Shown piece after piece: positions 11,501 to 20,054 of a stretch of DNA of 64,000 nucleotides. This DNA is from Halichoerus grypus (Eukaryota; Chordata; Mammalia; Carnivora; Phocidae). The stretch covers positions 126,970,131-127,034,130 of the forward strand of contig NC_135714.1 of NCBI RefSeq assembly GCF_964656455.1, in the 5' to 3' direction. Position 1 is the stretch's first letter, and every line of letters starts with the position of its first letter. The notes under the pieces were generated by a model that saw only the letters and a program-made list of their open reading frames with translations, was not told where the DNA came from and made no database searches. The position numbers were made by a program, and so were the translations under genes.

Positions 11501-11801
11501 ATAGAATGTTTCAGAACATGGACTTGTCTTAGAGAAAAAATGGTGTCTACTCCAATCCCTGACATCAACTAGCAGAATGAATTCTACCAAGTCATTTAAA
11601 CTCTCCAGGCCTTATATTCTTCATCCATAGGATGAGGTAGTTAGGCTCAGAGGCCATTAGAGTCCCATACATGTTGTATTTTTTCTTTCATTATGCAGCA
11701 ACTCCAGTTGATTTATTCTATGAGGGCTCAAAATATTTTTTAAATTAACATATAATGTATTATTTGTTTCAGGGGTACAGGTCTGTGATTCATCAGTCTT
11801 A
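11495..11801. repeat. 307-bp inverted repeat, copy 1 (partner at 23,254-23,560)
   Basis: The reverse complement of this segment aligns without gaps to 23,254-23,560, with four mismatches by my eye (about 98.7% identity). The first about 240 bp (11,495-11,735) is not L1 sequence. The rest is the 3' terminus of L1-E. Confidence 0.93.
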
Positions 11802-12008
11802 CACAATTCACAGCACTCACCATAGTACATACCCTCCCCAATGTCCATCACTCAGCCACCCCATCCCTCCCACCCCCTTCACTCCAGCAACCCTCAGTTT
11901 GTTTCCTGAGATTAAGAGTCTCTTGTGGTTTGTCTCCCTCTCTCATTTCATCTTATTTCATTTTTCCCTCCCTTCCCCTATGATCCTCTGTCTTGTTTCT
12001 CAAATTCC

Positions 12009-12921
12009 TCATATCAGTGAGATCATATGATAAGTGGGGTCTTTCTCTGATTGACTTATTTCACTTAGCATAATACCTTCTAGTTCCATCTACGTCGTTA
12101 CAAACGGCAAGATTTCATTTTTTTTTTTTTTTTTGAGGGCTACATCATATTCCATTGTGTATATATATACCACATCTTCTTTATCCATTCATCTGTTGAT
12201 GTATATCTAGGTCTTTCCATAGTTTGGTTATTGTGGACATTGCTGCTATAAACATTGGGGTGCAGGTGTCCCTTTGGATCACTACATTTGTTTCTTTGGG
12301 GTAAATACCCAGTAGTGCAATTGCAAATGGGTCATAGGGTAGCTCTATTTTCAACTTTTTGAGGAACCTCCATACTGTTTTCCAGAGTGGCTGCACCAGC
12401 TTGCATTCCCACCAACAGTGTAAGAGGGTTCTCCTTTCTCCGCATCCTCACCAACATCTGTCATTTCCTGATTTGTTAACTTTCTCCATTCTGACCATTG
12501 TGAGGTGGAATCTCATTGTGGTTTTGATTTGTATTTCCCTGATGCCGAGTGATGTTGAGCACTTTTTCATGTGTCTCTTGGCCATTTGGATGTCTTCTTT
12601 GCAGAAACGTCTGTTCATGTCTTCTGCCCATTTCTTGATTGGATTATTTGTTCTTTGGGTGTTGAGTTTGATAAGTTCTTTCTAGATTTTGGATACTAGT
12701 CCTTTATCTGATATGTCATTTGCAAATATCTTCTCCCATTCTGTCGGTTGTCTTTTGGTTTTGTTGACTGTTTCCTTTGCTGTGCAAAAGCTTTTTATCT
12801 TGATGAAGTCCCAATAGTTCATTTTTGCCCTTGCTTCCCTTGCCTTTGGCGATGTTTCTAGGAAGAAGTTGCTGCAGCTGAGGTCGAAGAGGTTGTTGCC
12901 TGTGTTCTCCTCTAGGATTTT
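12009..12921 (-). pseudogene. L1-E ORF2 remnant, C-terminal part
   Basis: This piece corresponds to the C-terminal third of L1 ORF2, including the region of the Cys-rich domain. It is broken by frameshifts and by a T-run expansion at 12,118-12,135. The codon at 12,682-12,684 (TAG on the sense strand) sits at the same alignment position as the TAG of L1-A and L1-B. The rest of the remnant continues at 20,055-21,107 (reverse transcriptase region). No protein product is expected. Confidence 0.85.
12907..12921. repeat. L1-A target-site duplication, left copy
   Basis: ctcctctaggatttt at 12,907-12,921 is repeated at 20,055-20,069, immediately outside the two ends of L1-A. The target was ORF2 sequence of L1-E. 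Confidence 0.93.
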
Positions 12922-13393
12922 TTTTTTTTTTTTTTAAATTTTTTTATTGTTATGTTAATCCCCGTACATTACATCATTAGTTTTAGATATAGTGTTCCAT
13001 GATTCATTGTTTGTGCATAACACCCAGTGCTCCATGCAGAACGTGCCCTCCTCAATACCCATCACCAGGCTGACCCATCCTCCCAACCCCCTCCCCTCTA
13101 GAACCCTCAGTTTGTTTTTCAGAGTCCATCGTCTCTCATGGTTCTTCTCCCCCTCCGATTTCCCCCCCTTCATTCTTCCCCCCCTGCTACATTCTTCTTC
13201 TTTTTTTCTTTCTTAACATATATTGCATTATTTGTTTCAGAGGTACAGATCTGAGATTCAACAGTCCTGCACAATTCACAGCGCTTACCAGAACACATAC
13301 CCTCCCCAGTGTCCATCACCCAGTCACCCCATCCCTCCCACCCCACCCCCCACTCCAGCAACCCTCAGTTTGTTTCCTGAGATTAAGAATTCC
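12922..13393 (-). other. L1-A 3' UTR with two homologous modules
   Basis: On the sense strand, module 1 (about 13,213-13,393) ends in 'gaaacaaataatgcaata'. An A/G-rich linker follows (about 13,165-13,212), and then module 2 (about 12,936-13,165). Both modules share the order G-rich tract, 'ggtgatgg', 'gagggya', 'gcrctg', 'tgaatc', so they look like diverged copies of one another. An AATAAA signal (TTTATT on plus, 12,943-12,948) precedes the A-tail. Confidence 0.75.
13327..13351 (-). promoter_or_regulatory. G-quadruplex-prone tract in L1-A 3' UTR
   Basis: The sense strand has five runs of three or more G separated by 1-2 nt loops. L1 3' UTRs of several mammals carry a comparable polypurine G4 tract. 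Equivalent tracts lie at 31,411-31,435 (L1-B), 52,147-52,166 (L1-C, weakened) and 11,859-11,877 (L1-E). Confidence 0.7.
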
Positions 13394-16300
13394 TCATATC
13401 AGTGAGGTCATATGATACATGTCTTTCTCTGTTTGACTTATTTCGCTCAGCATAATACCCTCCAGTTCCATCCACGTCGTTGCAAATGGCAAGATCTTAT
13501 TCCTTTTGATGGCTGCATAATATTCCATTGTATATATATACCACATCTTCTTTATCCATTCATCTGTTGATGGACATCTTGGCTCTTTCCACAGTTTGGC
13601 TATTGTGGACATTGCTGCTATAAACATCGGGGTGCACGTAGCCTTTCGGGTCCCTACTTTTGTATCTTTGGGGTAAATACCCAGTAGTGCAATTGCTGGA
13701 TCATATGGTAGCTCTATTTTCAACTTTTTGAGGAACCTCCATACTGTTTTCCAGAGTGGCTGCACCAGCTTGCATTCCCACCAACAGTGTAGGAGGGTTC
13801 CCCTTTCTCCGCATCCCCGCCAACATCTGTCATTTCCTGACTTGTTAATTTTAGCCATTCTGACTGGTGTGAGGTGGTATATCATTGAGGTTTTGATTTG
13901 GATTTCCCTGATGCCGAGCGATATTGAACACTTTTTCATGTGTCTGTTGGCCATTTGGATGTCTTCTTTGGAGAAATGTCTGTTCATGTCTTCTGCCCAT
14001 TTCTTGATTGGATTCTTTGTTCTTTTGGTGCTGAGTTTGATGAGTTCTTTCTAGATTTTGGATACTAGCCCTTTATCTGATATGTCATTTGCAAATATCT
14101 TCTCCCATTCTGTCAGTTGTCTTTTGGTTTTGTTGACTGTTTCCTTTGCTTTGCAAAAGCTTTTTATCTTGATGAAGTCCCAATAGTTCATTTTTGCCCT
14201 TGCTTCCCTTGCCTTTGGCGATGTTTCTAGGAAGAAGTTGCTGCGGCTGAGGTCGAAGAGGTTGCTGCCTGTGTTCTCCTTCAGGATTTTGATGGACTCC
14301 TGTCTCACATTGAGGTCTTTCAACCATTTGGAGTCTATTTTTGTGTGTGGTGTAAGGAAATGGTCCAGTTTCATTCTTCTGCATGTGGCTGTCCAATTTT
14401 CCCAACACCATTTGTTGAAGAGACTGTCTTTTTTCCATTGGACATTCTTTCCTGCTTTGTCGAAGATTAGTTGACCATAGAGTTGAGGGTCCATTTCTGG
14501 GCCCTCTATTCTGTTCCATTGATCTATGTGTCTGTTTTTGTGCCAGTACCATACTGTCTTGATGATGACAGCTTTGTAGTAGAGCTGGAAGTCTGGAATT
14601 GTGATGCCGCCAGCTTTGCTTTTCTTTTTCAACATTCCTCTGGCTATGCGGGGTCTTTTCTGGTTCCATACAAATTTTAGGATTATTTGTTCCATTTCTT
14701 TGAAGAAAGTGGATGGTATTTTGATGGGGATTGCATTGAATGTGTAGATTGCTCTAGGTAGGATTGACATCTTCACAATATTTGTTCTTCCAATCCATGA
14801 GCATGGAACGTTTTTCCATTTCTTTGTGTCTTCCTCAATTTCTTTCATGAGTGTTTTATAGTTTTCTGAGTACAGATCCTTTGCCTCTTTGGTTAGATTT
14901 ATTCCTAGGTATCTTATGGTTTTGGGTGCAATTGTAAATGGGATCGACTCCTTAATTTCTCTTTCTTCTGACTTGTTGTTGGTGTATAGGAATGCCACTG
15001 ACTTCTGTGCATTGATTTTATATCCTGCCACTTGACTGAATTCCTGTATGAGTTCTAGCAGTTTTGGGGTGGAGTCTTTGGGATTTTCCACATAAAGTAT
15101 CATATCATCTGCAAAGAGTGAGAGTTTGACTTCTTCTTTGCCAATTTGGATGCCTTTGATTTCTTTTTGTTGTCTGATTGCTGTGGCTAGGACTTCCAGT
15201 ACTATGTTGAATAGCAGTGGTGATAGTGGACATCCCTGCCGCGTTCCTGACCTTAGGGGGAAAGCTCTCCGTTTTTCCCCATTGAGAATGATATTCGCTG
15301 TAGGTTTTTCATAGATGGCTTTTATGATATTGAGGTATGTACCCTCTATCCCTATACTCTGAAGAGTTTTGATCAAGAAAGGATGCTGTACTTTGTCAAA
15401 TGCTTTTTCTGCATCTATTGAGAGGATCATGTGATTCTTGTTTTTTCTTTTGTTAATGTATTGTATCACGTTGATTGATTTGCGGATGTTGAACCAACCT
15501 TGCAGCCCAGGGATAAATCCGACTTGGTCGTGGTGAATAATCCTTTTAATGTACTGTTGGATCCTATTGGCTAGTATTTTGGTGAGAATTTTTGCATCCA
15601 TGTTCATCAGGGATATTGGTCTGTAATTCTCCTTTTTGATGGGGTCTTTGTCTGGTTTTGGGATCAAGGTAATGCTGGCCTCATAAAATGAGTTTGGAAG
15701 TTTTCCTTCCATTTCTATTTTTTGGAACAGTTTCAGAAGGATAGGTATTAATTCTTCTTGAAATGTTTGGTAGAATTCCCCTGGGAAGCCATCTGGCCCT
15801 GGGCTTTTGTGTTTTGGGAGATTTTTGATGACTGCTTCTATTTCCTTAGTGGTTATAGGTCTGTTCAGGTGTTCTATTTCTTCCTGGTTCAGTTTTGGTA
15901 GTTGATACATCTCTAGGAATGCATCCATTACTTCCAGGTTATCTAATTTGTTGGCATAGAGTTGCTCATAATATGTTCTTATAATTGTTTGTATTTCTTT
16001 GGTGTTGGTTGTGATTTCTCCTCTTTCATTCATGATTTTGTTGATTTGGGTCATTTCTCTTTTCTTTTTGATAAGTCTGGCCAGGGGCTTATCAATCTTG
16101 TTAATTCTTTCAAAGAACCAGCTCCTAGTTTCGTTGATCTGTTCTACTGTTCTTTTGGTTTCTATTTCATTGATTTCTGCTCTGATCTTTATTATTTCTC
16201 TTCTCCTGCTGGGTTTAGGCTTTATTTGCTGTTCTTTCTCCAGCTCCTTTAGGTGTAGGGTTAGGTTGTGTATTTGAGACCTTTCTTGTTTCTTGAGAAA

Positions 16301-17209
16301 GGCTTGTATTGCTGTATACTTTCCTCTTAGGACTGCCTTTGCTGTATCCCAAAGATTTTGAATAGTTGTGTTTTCATTTTCATTGGTTTCCATGAATTTT
16401 TTTAATTCTTCTTTAATTTCCTGGTTGACCCATTCATTCTTCAGTAGGATGCTCTTTAGCCTCCATGTATTTGAGTTCTTTCTGACTTTCCTCTTGTGAT
16501 TGAGTTCTAGTTTCAAAGCATTGTGGTCTGAAAATAGGCAGGGGATGATCCCAATCTTCTGGTACCGGTTGAGACCTGATTTGTGACCTAGGATGTGATC
16601 TATTCTGGAGAATGTTCCATGGGCACTAGAGAAGAATGTGTATTCCGTTGCTTTGGGATGGAATGTTCTGAATATGTCTGTGAAGTCCATTTGGTCCAGT
16701 GTGTCATTTAAAGTCTTTATTTCCTTGTTGATCTTTTGCTTAGACGATCTGTCCATTTCAGTGAGGGGGGTGTTAAAGTCCCCCACTATTATTGTATTGT
16801 TGTCGATGTGTTTCTTTGCTTTTGTTATTAATTGCCTTATATAATTGGCTGCTCCCATGTTAGGGGCATAGATATTTACAATTGTTAGATCTTCTTGTTG
16901 GATAGACCCTTTAAGTATGATATAGTGTCCTTCCTCATCTCTTATTACAGTCTTTGGTTTAAAATCTAATTTGTCTGATATAAGGATTGCCACCCCAGCT
17001 TTCTTTTGGTGTCCATTAGCATGGTAAATGGTTTTCCACCCCCTCACTTTCAATCTGGGGGTGTCTTTGGGTCTAAAATGAGTCTCTTGCAGACAGCATA
17101 TCGATGGGTCTTGTTTTTTAATCCAATCTGATAGCCTGTGTCTTTTGATTGGGGCATTTAGCCCATTTACATTCAGGGTAACTATTGAAAGATAGGAGTT
17201 CAGTGCCAT
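13394..17209 (-). pseudogene. L1-A ORF2: endonuclease/reverse transcriptase, one internal TAG
   Basis: ORF2 protein nicks target DNA and reverse-transcribes L1 or SINE RNA there. The frame is continuous for 1,272 codons including the final TGA, except for a single TAG at 14,051-14,053, after residue 1,052. The family length is about 1,275 residues, so only that codon breaks it. The AP-type endonuclease is at the N-terminus with N13, E42, D144, N146, D204 and S-D-H at 227-229, matching the known catalytic set. The reverse transcriptase follows with [36 protein letters not shown] and the FADD active site near residue 700. The Cys-rich motif [18 protein letters not shown] lies beyond the stop, in the 13,394-13,987 part, which starts with its own ATG. 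The 1,052-residue product would lack this domain. Confidence 0.92.
14051..14053 (-). other. shared in-frame TAG in L1-A ORF2
   Basis: CTA on plus is TAG on the sense strand, between SKI and KEL of ORF2. L1-C has ATA here (TAT, Tyr), at 52,867-52,869. L1-B (32,135-32,137) and L1-E (12,682-12,684) have the same TAG. Confidence 0.93.
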
Positions 17210-17290
17210 TGTATTGCCTGTAAAGTGACTGTTACTGTATATTGTTTGTGTTCCTTTCTGGTCTATGTTGCTTTTAGGCTCTCTCTTTGC

Positions 17291-18187
17291 TTAGAGGACC
17301 CCTTTCAATATTTGTTGTAGGGCTGGTTTCGTGTTTGCAAATTCCTTTAGTTTTTGTTTGTCCTGGAAGCTTTTTATCTCTCCTTCAATTTTCAATGACA
17401 GCCTAGCTGGATATAGTATTCTTGGCTGCATATTTTTCTCATTTAGTGCTCTGAATATGTCCTGCCAGTCCTTTCTGGCCTGCCAGGTCTCTGTGGATAA
17501 GTCTGTTGCCAATCTAATGTTTCTACCATTGTAGGTTACATATCTCTTCTCCCGAGCTGCTTTCAGGATTTTCTCTTTGTCTCTGAGACTCGTAAGTTTC
17601 ACTATTAGATGTCGGGGTGTTGACCTATTTTTATTGATTTTGAGAGGGGTTCTCTGTGCTTCCTGGATTTTGATGCCTGTTTCCTTCCCCAAATTAGGGA
17701 AGTTCTCTGCTATAATTTGCTCCATTATACCTTCTGCACCTCTCTCTCTTTCTTCTTCTTCTGGGATCCCAATTATTCTAATGTTGTTTCGTCTTATGGT
17801 ATCGTTTATCTCTCGAATTCTGCCCTCGTGATCCAGTAGTTGTTTATCTCTCTTTTTCTCAGCTTCTTTATTTTCCATCATTTGGTCTTCTATCTCACTG
17901 ATTCTTTCTTCTGCCTCATTTATCCTAGCAGTTAGCACCCCCATATTTGATTGCACCTCATTAATAGCCTTTTTGATTTCTACTTGGTTCGATTTTAGTT
18001 CTTTTACTTCTCCAGAAAGGGTTTCTCTAATAACTTCCATGTTTTTTTCAAGCCCAGCTAGTATCTTTAAAGTGATGATTCTGAACTCTAGATCTGACAT
18101 CGTACTAATGTCCGTATTGAGTAAGTCCCTGGCAGTCGGTACTACCTCTTGTTCTTTTTGTTGAGGTGATTTTTTCCGTCTTGTCAT
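17291..18187 (-). CDS. L1-A ORF1: RNA-binding nucleic-acid chaperone (intact)
   Basis: The 298-residue product packages L1 RNA into the cytoplasmic ribonucleoprotein needed for retrotransposition. The frame is open from ATG to TAA. It has a basic N-terminus (residues 1-12, MTRRKKSPQQKE), a long heptad-rich coiled coil at about 35-135 that forms the trimer, and an RRM-like domain at about 134-231, starting at NNIRIIGIPE and including RHLIVKLTS. A C-terminal domain at about 232-298 contains the conserved RILYPARLSLKIEGE segment. It lies 81 bp upstream of ORF2 on the same transcript. Compared with the L1-B copy it lacks one Gln (KQKLKEF against KQKQLKEF), an in-frame 3-bp difference. Nothing in the frame looks inactivating, but I cannot tell whether it is expressed. 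Confidence 0.93.
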   Translation of the reverse strand: MTRRKKSPQQKEQEVVPTARDLLNTDISTMSDLEFRIITLKILAGLEKNMEVIRETLSGEVKELKSNQVEIKKAINEVQSNMGVLTARINEAEERISEIEDQMMENKEAEKKRDKQLLDHEGRIREINDTIRRNNIRIIGIPEEEERERGAEGIMEQIIAENFPNLGKETGIKIQEAQRTPLKINKNRSTPRHLIVKLTSLRDKEKILKAAREKRYVTYNGRNIRLATDLSTETWQARKDWQDIFRALNEKNMQPRILYPARLSLKIEGEIKSFQDKQKLKEFANTKPALQQILKGVL

Positions 18188-18400
18188 TTTGTGCAGAGGA
18201 GAATAGATTAATGAGAGAACAAAATGCTAACAGGGTAACAACGTCCCCAGAAAATATACTCTAAACAAATCAGAAAAGACCTGAAGCAGTGGGAAAAGAA
18301 AGGGAAAGAGAGAAAAAAGAAAAGGAAAGAAAAAAAGAAAAAAGAAAAAGATAAAGATAAAAACAAACAAAAGCAGAACAAAACAAAACAAAACAAAAAC

Positions 18401-18950
18401 AGAATGTGATCAAATATGATCAGGCTGGATTATAGATCAGTGCCACACACTAGATTTTGGGTGTATTTTGGTCTGTTAAAAGAAAGTCCCTCCCAAAATT
18501 TTAAAGAAAGAAAAACTTATATATGTACAAAAATAAGGGTTGATATGATGAAGGGATGGAATATGACTGTAAAGATGGAAATTATAAAAAATTTTAAAAA
18601 AGGATTTGATAAGTTGTTTGAAAAAAGAAAGAAGAGGATTAAAAAAAAAAAAAAAGAAAGAAAAAAGGGAGAGAATGTGATCAGGCAGGGGAGTAGAAAA
18701 AAACCATACACTAGAGATTTAGAGTATATTTTGATTTGTTAGAAGAAACTATCTCAAGATTTTAAAGAGAGAACAACTTATATATATATGCCAAAAATAC
18801 GGGTAACTACTATGAAGGGATAGAATATGACTTTAAAAATGAAAAATAAAAATGTTTTTTTTAAAAAAGGGATTGATAAGATGTTGGTTGAAAAAGGGAA
18901 AAAGAAAAATTCAAAAAAAAAGAAAAAAGGAAAAAAGAAAAAAAGACAGT
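18401..18950 (-). repeat. two diverged tandem ~270-bp units in the L1-A 5' UTR
   Basis: Unit 1 (18,401-18,671) and unit 2 (18,672 to about 18,950) share the same order of landmarks on plus: 'agaatgtgatca', 'cactaga(g)attt', 'gtatattttg', 'aaattttaaag', 'caaaaata', 'atgaagggatrgaatatgac', 'gattygataagatgttg', then an A/G-rich end. Equivalent units are at 36,495-37,040 in L1-B and 57,161-57,905 in L1-C. Confidence 0.85.
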
Positions 18951-19190
18951 TAAAAAAAATAATTAACTTTGAAAGACTAAAGAATCATGGTAAAAAAGCC
19001 ATGAATTCTATGTGCAGTATTCCCCTAGCGCTGGAGTTCTGCCGTTCTCACTGATCGGTAAACTTGGTCTTGGCTGGCTGTTCTCGCTGATCTTCTGGGG
19101 GAGGGGCCTGTTGCCGTGGTTCCCAAATGTCTTTGCCGGAGGCAAAAGTGCCCCGCCCTTGCCGGTCCGGGCTGAGTAATCTGCTCGGGT

Positions 19191-19583
19191 TTGCTCTCCG
19201 GAGCTTTTGTTCCCTGCAAGCTTTCCGTACAGCTTTGGAGGCGGAGAGTGAAAATGGTGGCCTCCCAGTCTCCGCCCCGGCGGAGCCGAGAACTCGGGGT
19301 CCCGCTCCTCAGCGAGCCCCCAGAGAAAAGCCGTCAGTCACTCCCGTCTCCCCGGTCTCCGGCCGCACTCCGCGCTCACCCGGCCTGTGACCGCGCCTTT
19401 CTATCTGGCACCCGACCCCGGGTGGAGTCTCCAAACCCAGCAGATCCCCGCGGTGCACTCCCGCACCTCTCCTCCCGGGGGAAGAAGGTGAGTCTCCCCG
19501 GATCTGCCGCTTGTTGGGTCCCTGCTGGAGGAGCTGTGGCCCGACTGTGCCGCGGATCACGGTTTATGACAACCCCAAGCTGA
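19191..19583 (+). other. antisense ORF in L1-A 5' UTR (130 codons), coding status doubtful
   Basis: An ATG-to-stop frame of 130 codons runs antisense to the L1 in its CpG-rich promoter half. L1-B has a frame of exactly the same length at 37,280-37,672, and L1-C keeps part of it (58,276-58,548, 90 codons). It is Arg-, Pro- and Ser-rich, without a recognisable domain. Primate L1s have an antisense ORF0 in the 5' UTR, which makes the position notable. Most differences between the L1-A and L1-B frames change the amino acid, which argues against protein-level constraint. I list it as a candidate, not as a gene. Confidence 0.25.
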
Positions 19584-20031
19584 GAGCCCGCGCCTGGGCT
19601 CCGTCTCTGCAGCCGGCTTCCCCGCTCCGATCCCTGGGAGCTCTGCCGCACTCAGGTACCCCCGGTCTTTCTGTGACCCCGAGGGTCCTGAGACCACACT
19701 GTCCCGCGTGGGTTCCACCCCCCACTTCGCCACCAGAGTGCCGTCCCTCAGCGGAGCAGACTTCTAAAAGTTCCGATTTTGTGCTCCGTGGCTCTATCAC
19801 TTGCCAGAAGCGGCCGTCGGAGGCCCCTCCCCCACCGTCTATCCTCCCGAATGTCGCCTCGGATTCACTTCTCCGCTCGTCCTACCTTCCAAAAAGTGGT
19901 CGCTTTTCTGTTCAGAGAGTTGTTGCTCTTCTTTTCTTTGATCTCCTGTTGAGTTTGTAGGTGTTCAGAATGGTTTGATCCCTATCCAGCTGAATTCCTG
20001 AGAGGAGACGAAATCCAGGTCTCCTACTCCT

Positions 20032-20042
20032 CCGCCATCTTG
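20032..20042 (-). promoter_or_regulatory. YY1-type site at the start of L1-A
   Basis: The sense strand reads CAAGATGGCGG about 12 bases from the L1 5' end. This matches the YY1 motif that, in human L1, sets the transcription start. L1-B has the identical site (38,120-38,130). In L1-C the CpG has decayed (58,998-59,008). Confidence 0.75.
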
Positions 20043-20054
20043 CTCCGCCCCCCC

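Larger units (their letters stand above)
12922..20054 (-). mobile_element. L1-A: full-length young LINE-1 (7.1 kb)
   Basis: A complete L1 in minus orientation: 5' UTR 18,188-20,054, ORF1 17,291-18,187, an 81-bp spacer, ORF2 13,394-17,209, 3' UTR and tail 12,922-13,393. Perfect 15-bp TSDs flank it. It is inserted into the older L1-E. It is very similar to L1-B: their ORF2 products differ at roughly two dozen of about 1,030 residues. ORF1 is open, and ORF2 is interrupted by one in-frame TAG, so as written it is unlikely to be fully autonomous. Confidence 0.96.
18188..20054 (-). promoter_or_regulatory. L1-A 5' UTR / internal promoter
   Basis: The 1.87-kb 5' UTR has two compositionally distinct halves. 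The sense-proximal kilobase (19,020-20,054) is CpG-rich and promoter-like. The half next to ORF1 (18,280-18,990) is polypyrimidine on the sense strand and contains two diverged tandem units. L1 5' UTRs drive RNA polymerase II transcription from an internal promoter starting at base 1. Confidence 0.85.

Noticed and set aside
14085..14669. A 194-codon minus-strand frame overlapping L1-A ORF2
   Set aside because: It is the +1 shadow of ORF2. Its amino-acid content is the typical frame-shifted L1 pattern, and related shadows occur at 32,197-32,520 and 52,901-53,335.
15962..16277. Plus-strand hydrophobic frames of 92-96 codons, repeated in L1-B and L1-C
   Set aside because: They are antisense shadows of the A-rich ORF2 linker, whose Lys/Glu codons read as Phe/Leu/Ser on the other strand. 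No independent support.
18280..18990. A-rich/GA-rich block as an independent microsatellite locus
   Set aside because: It recurs at the same place in all three full-length L1s and is part of their 5' UTR.
19511..19960. A 149-codon plus-strand frame in the L1-A 5' UTR
   Set aside because: The matching L1-B frame is only 72 codons, so even the length is not conserved, unlike the neighbouring 130-codon frame.
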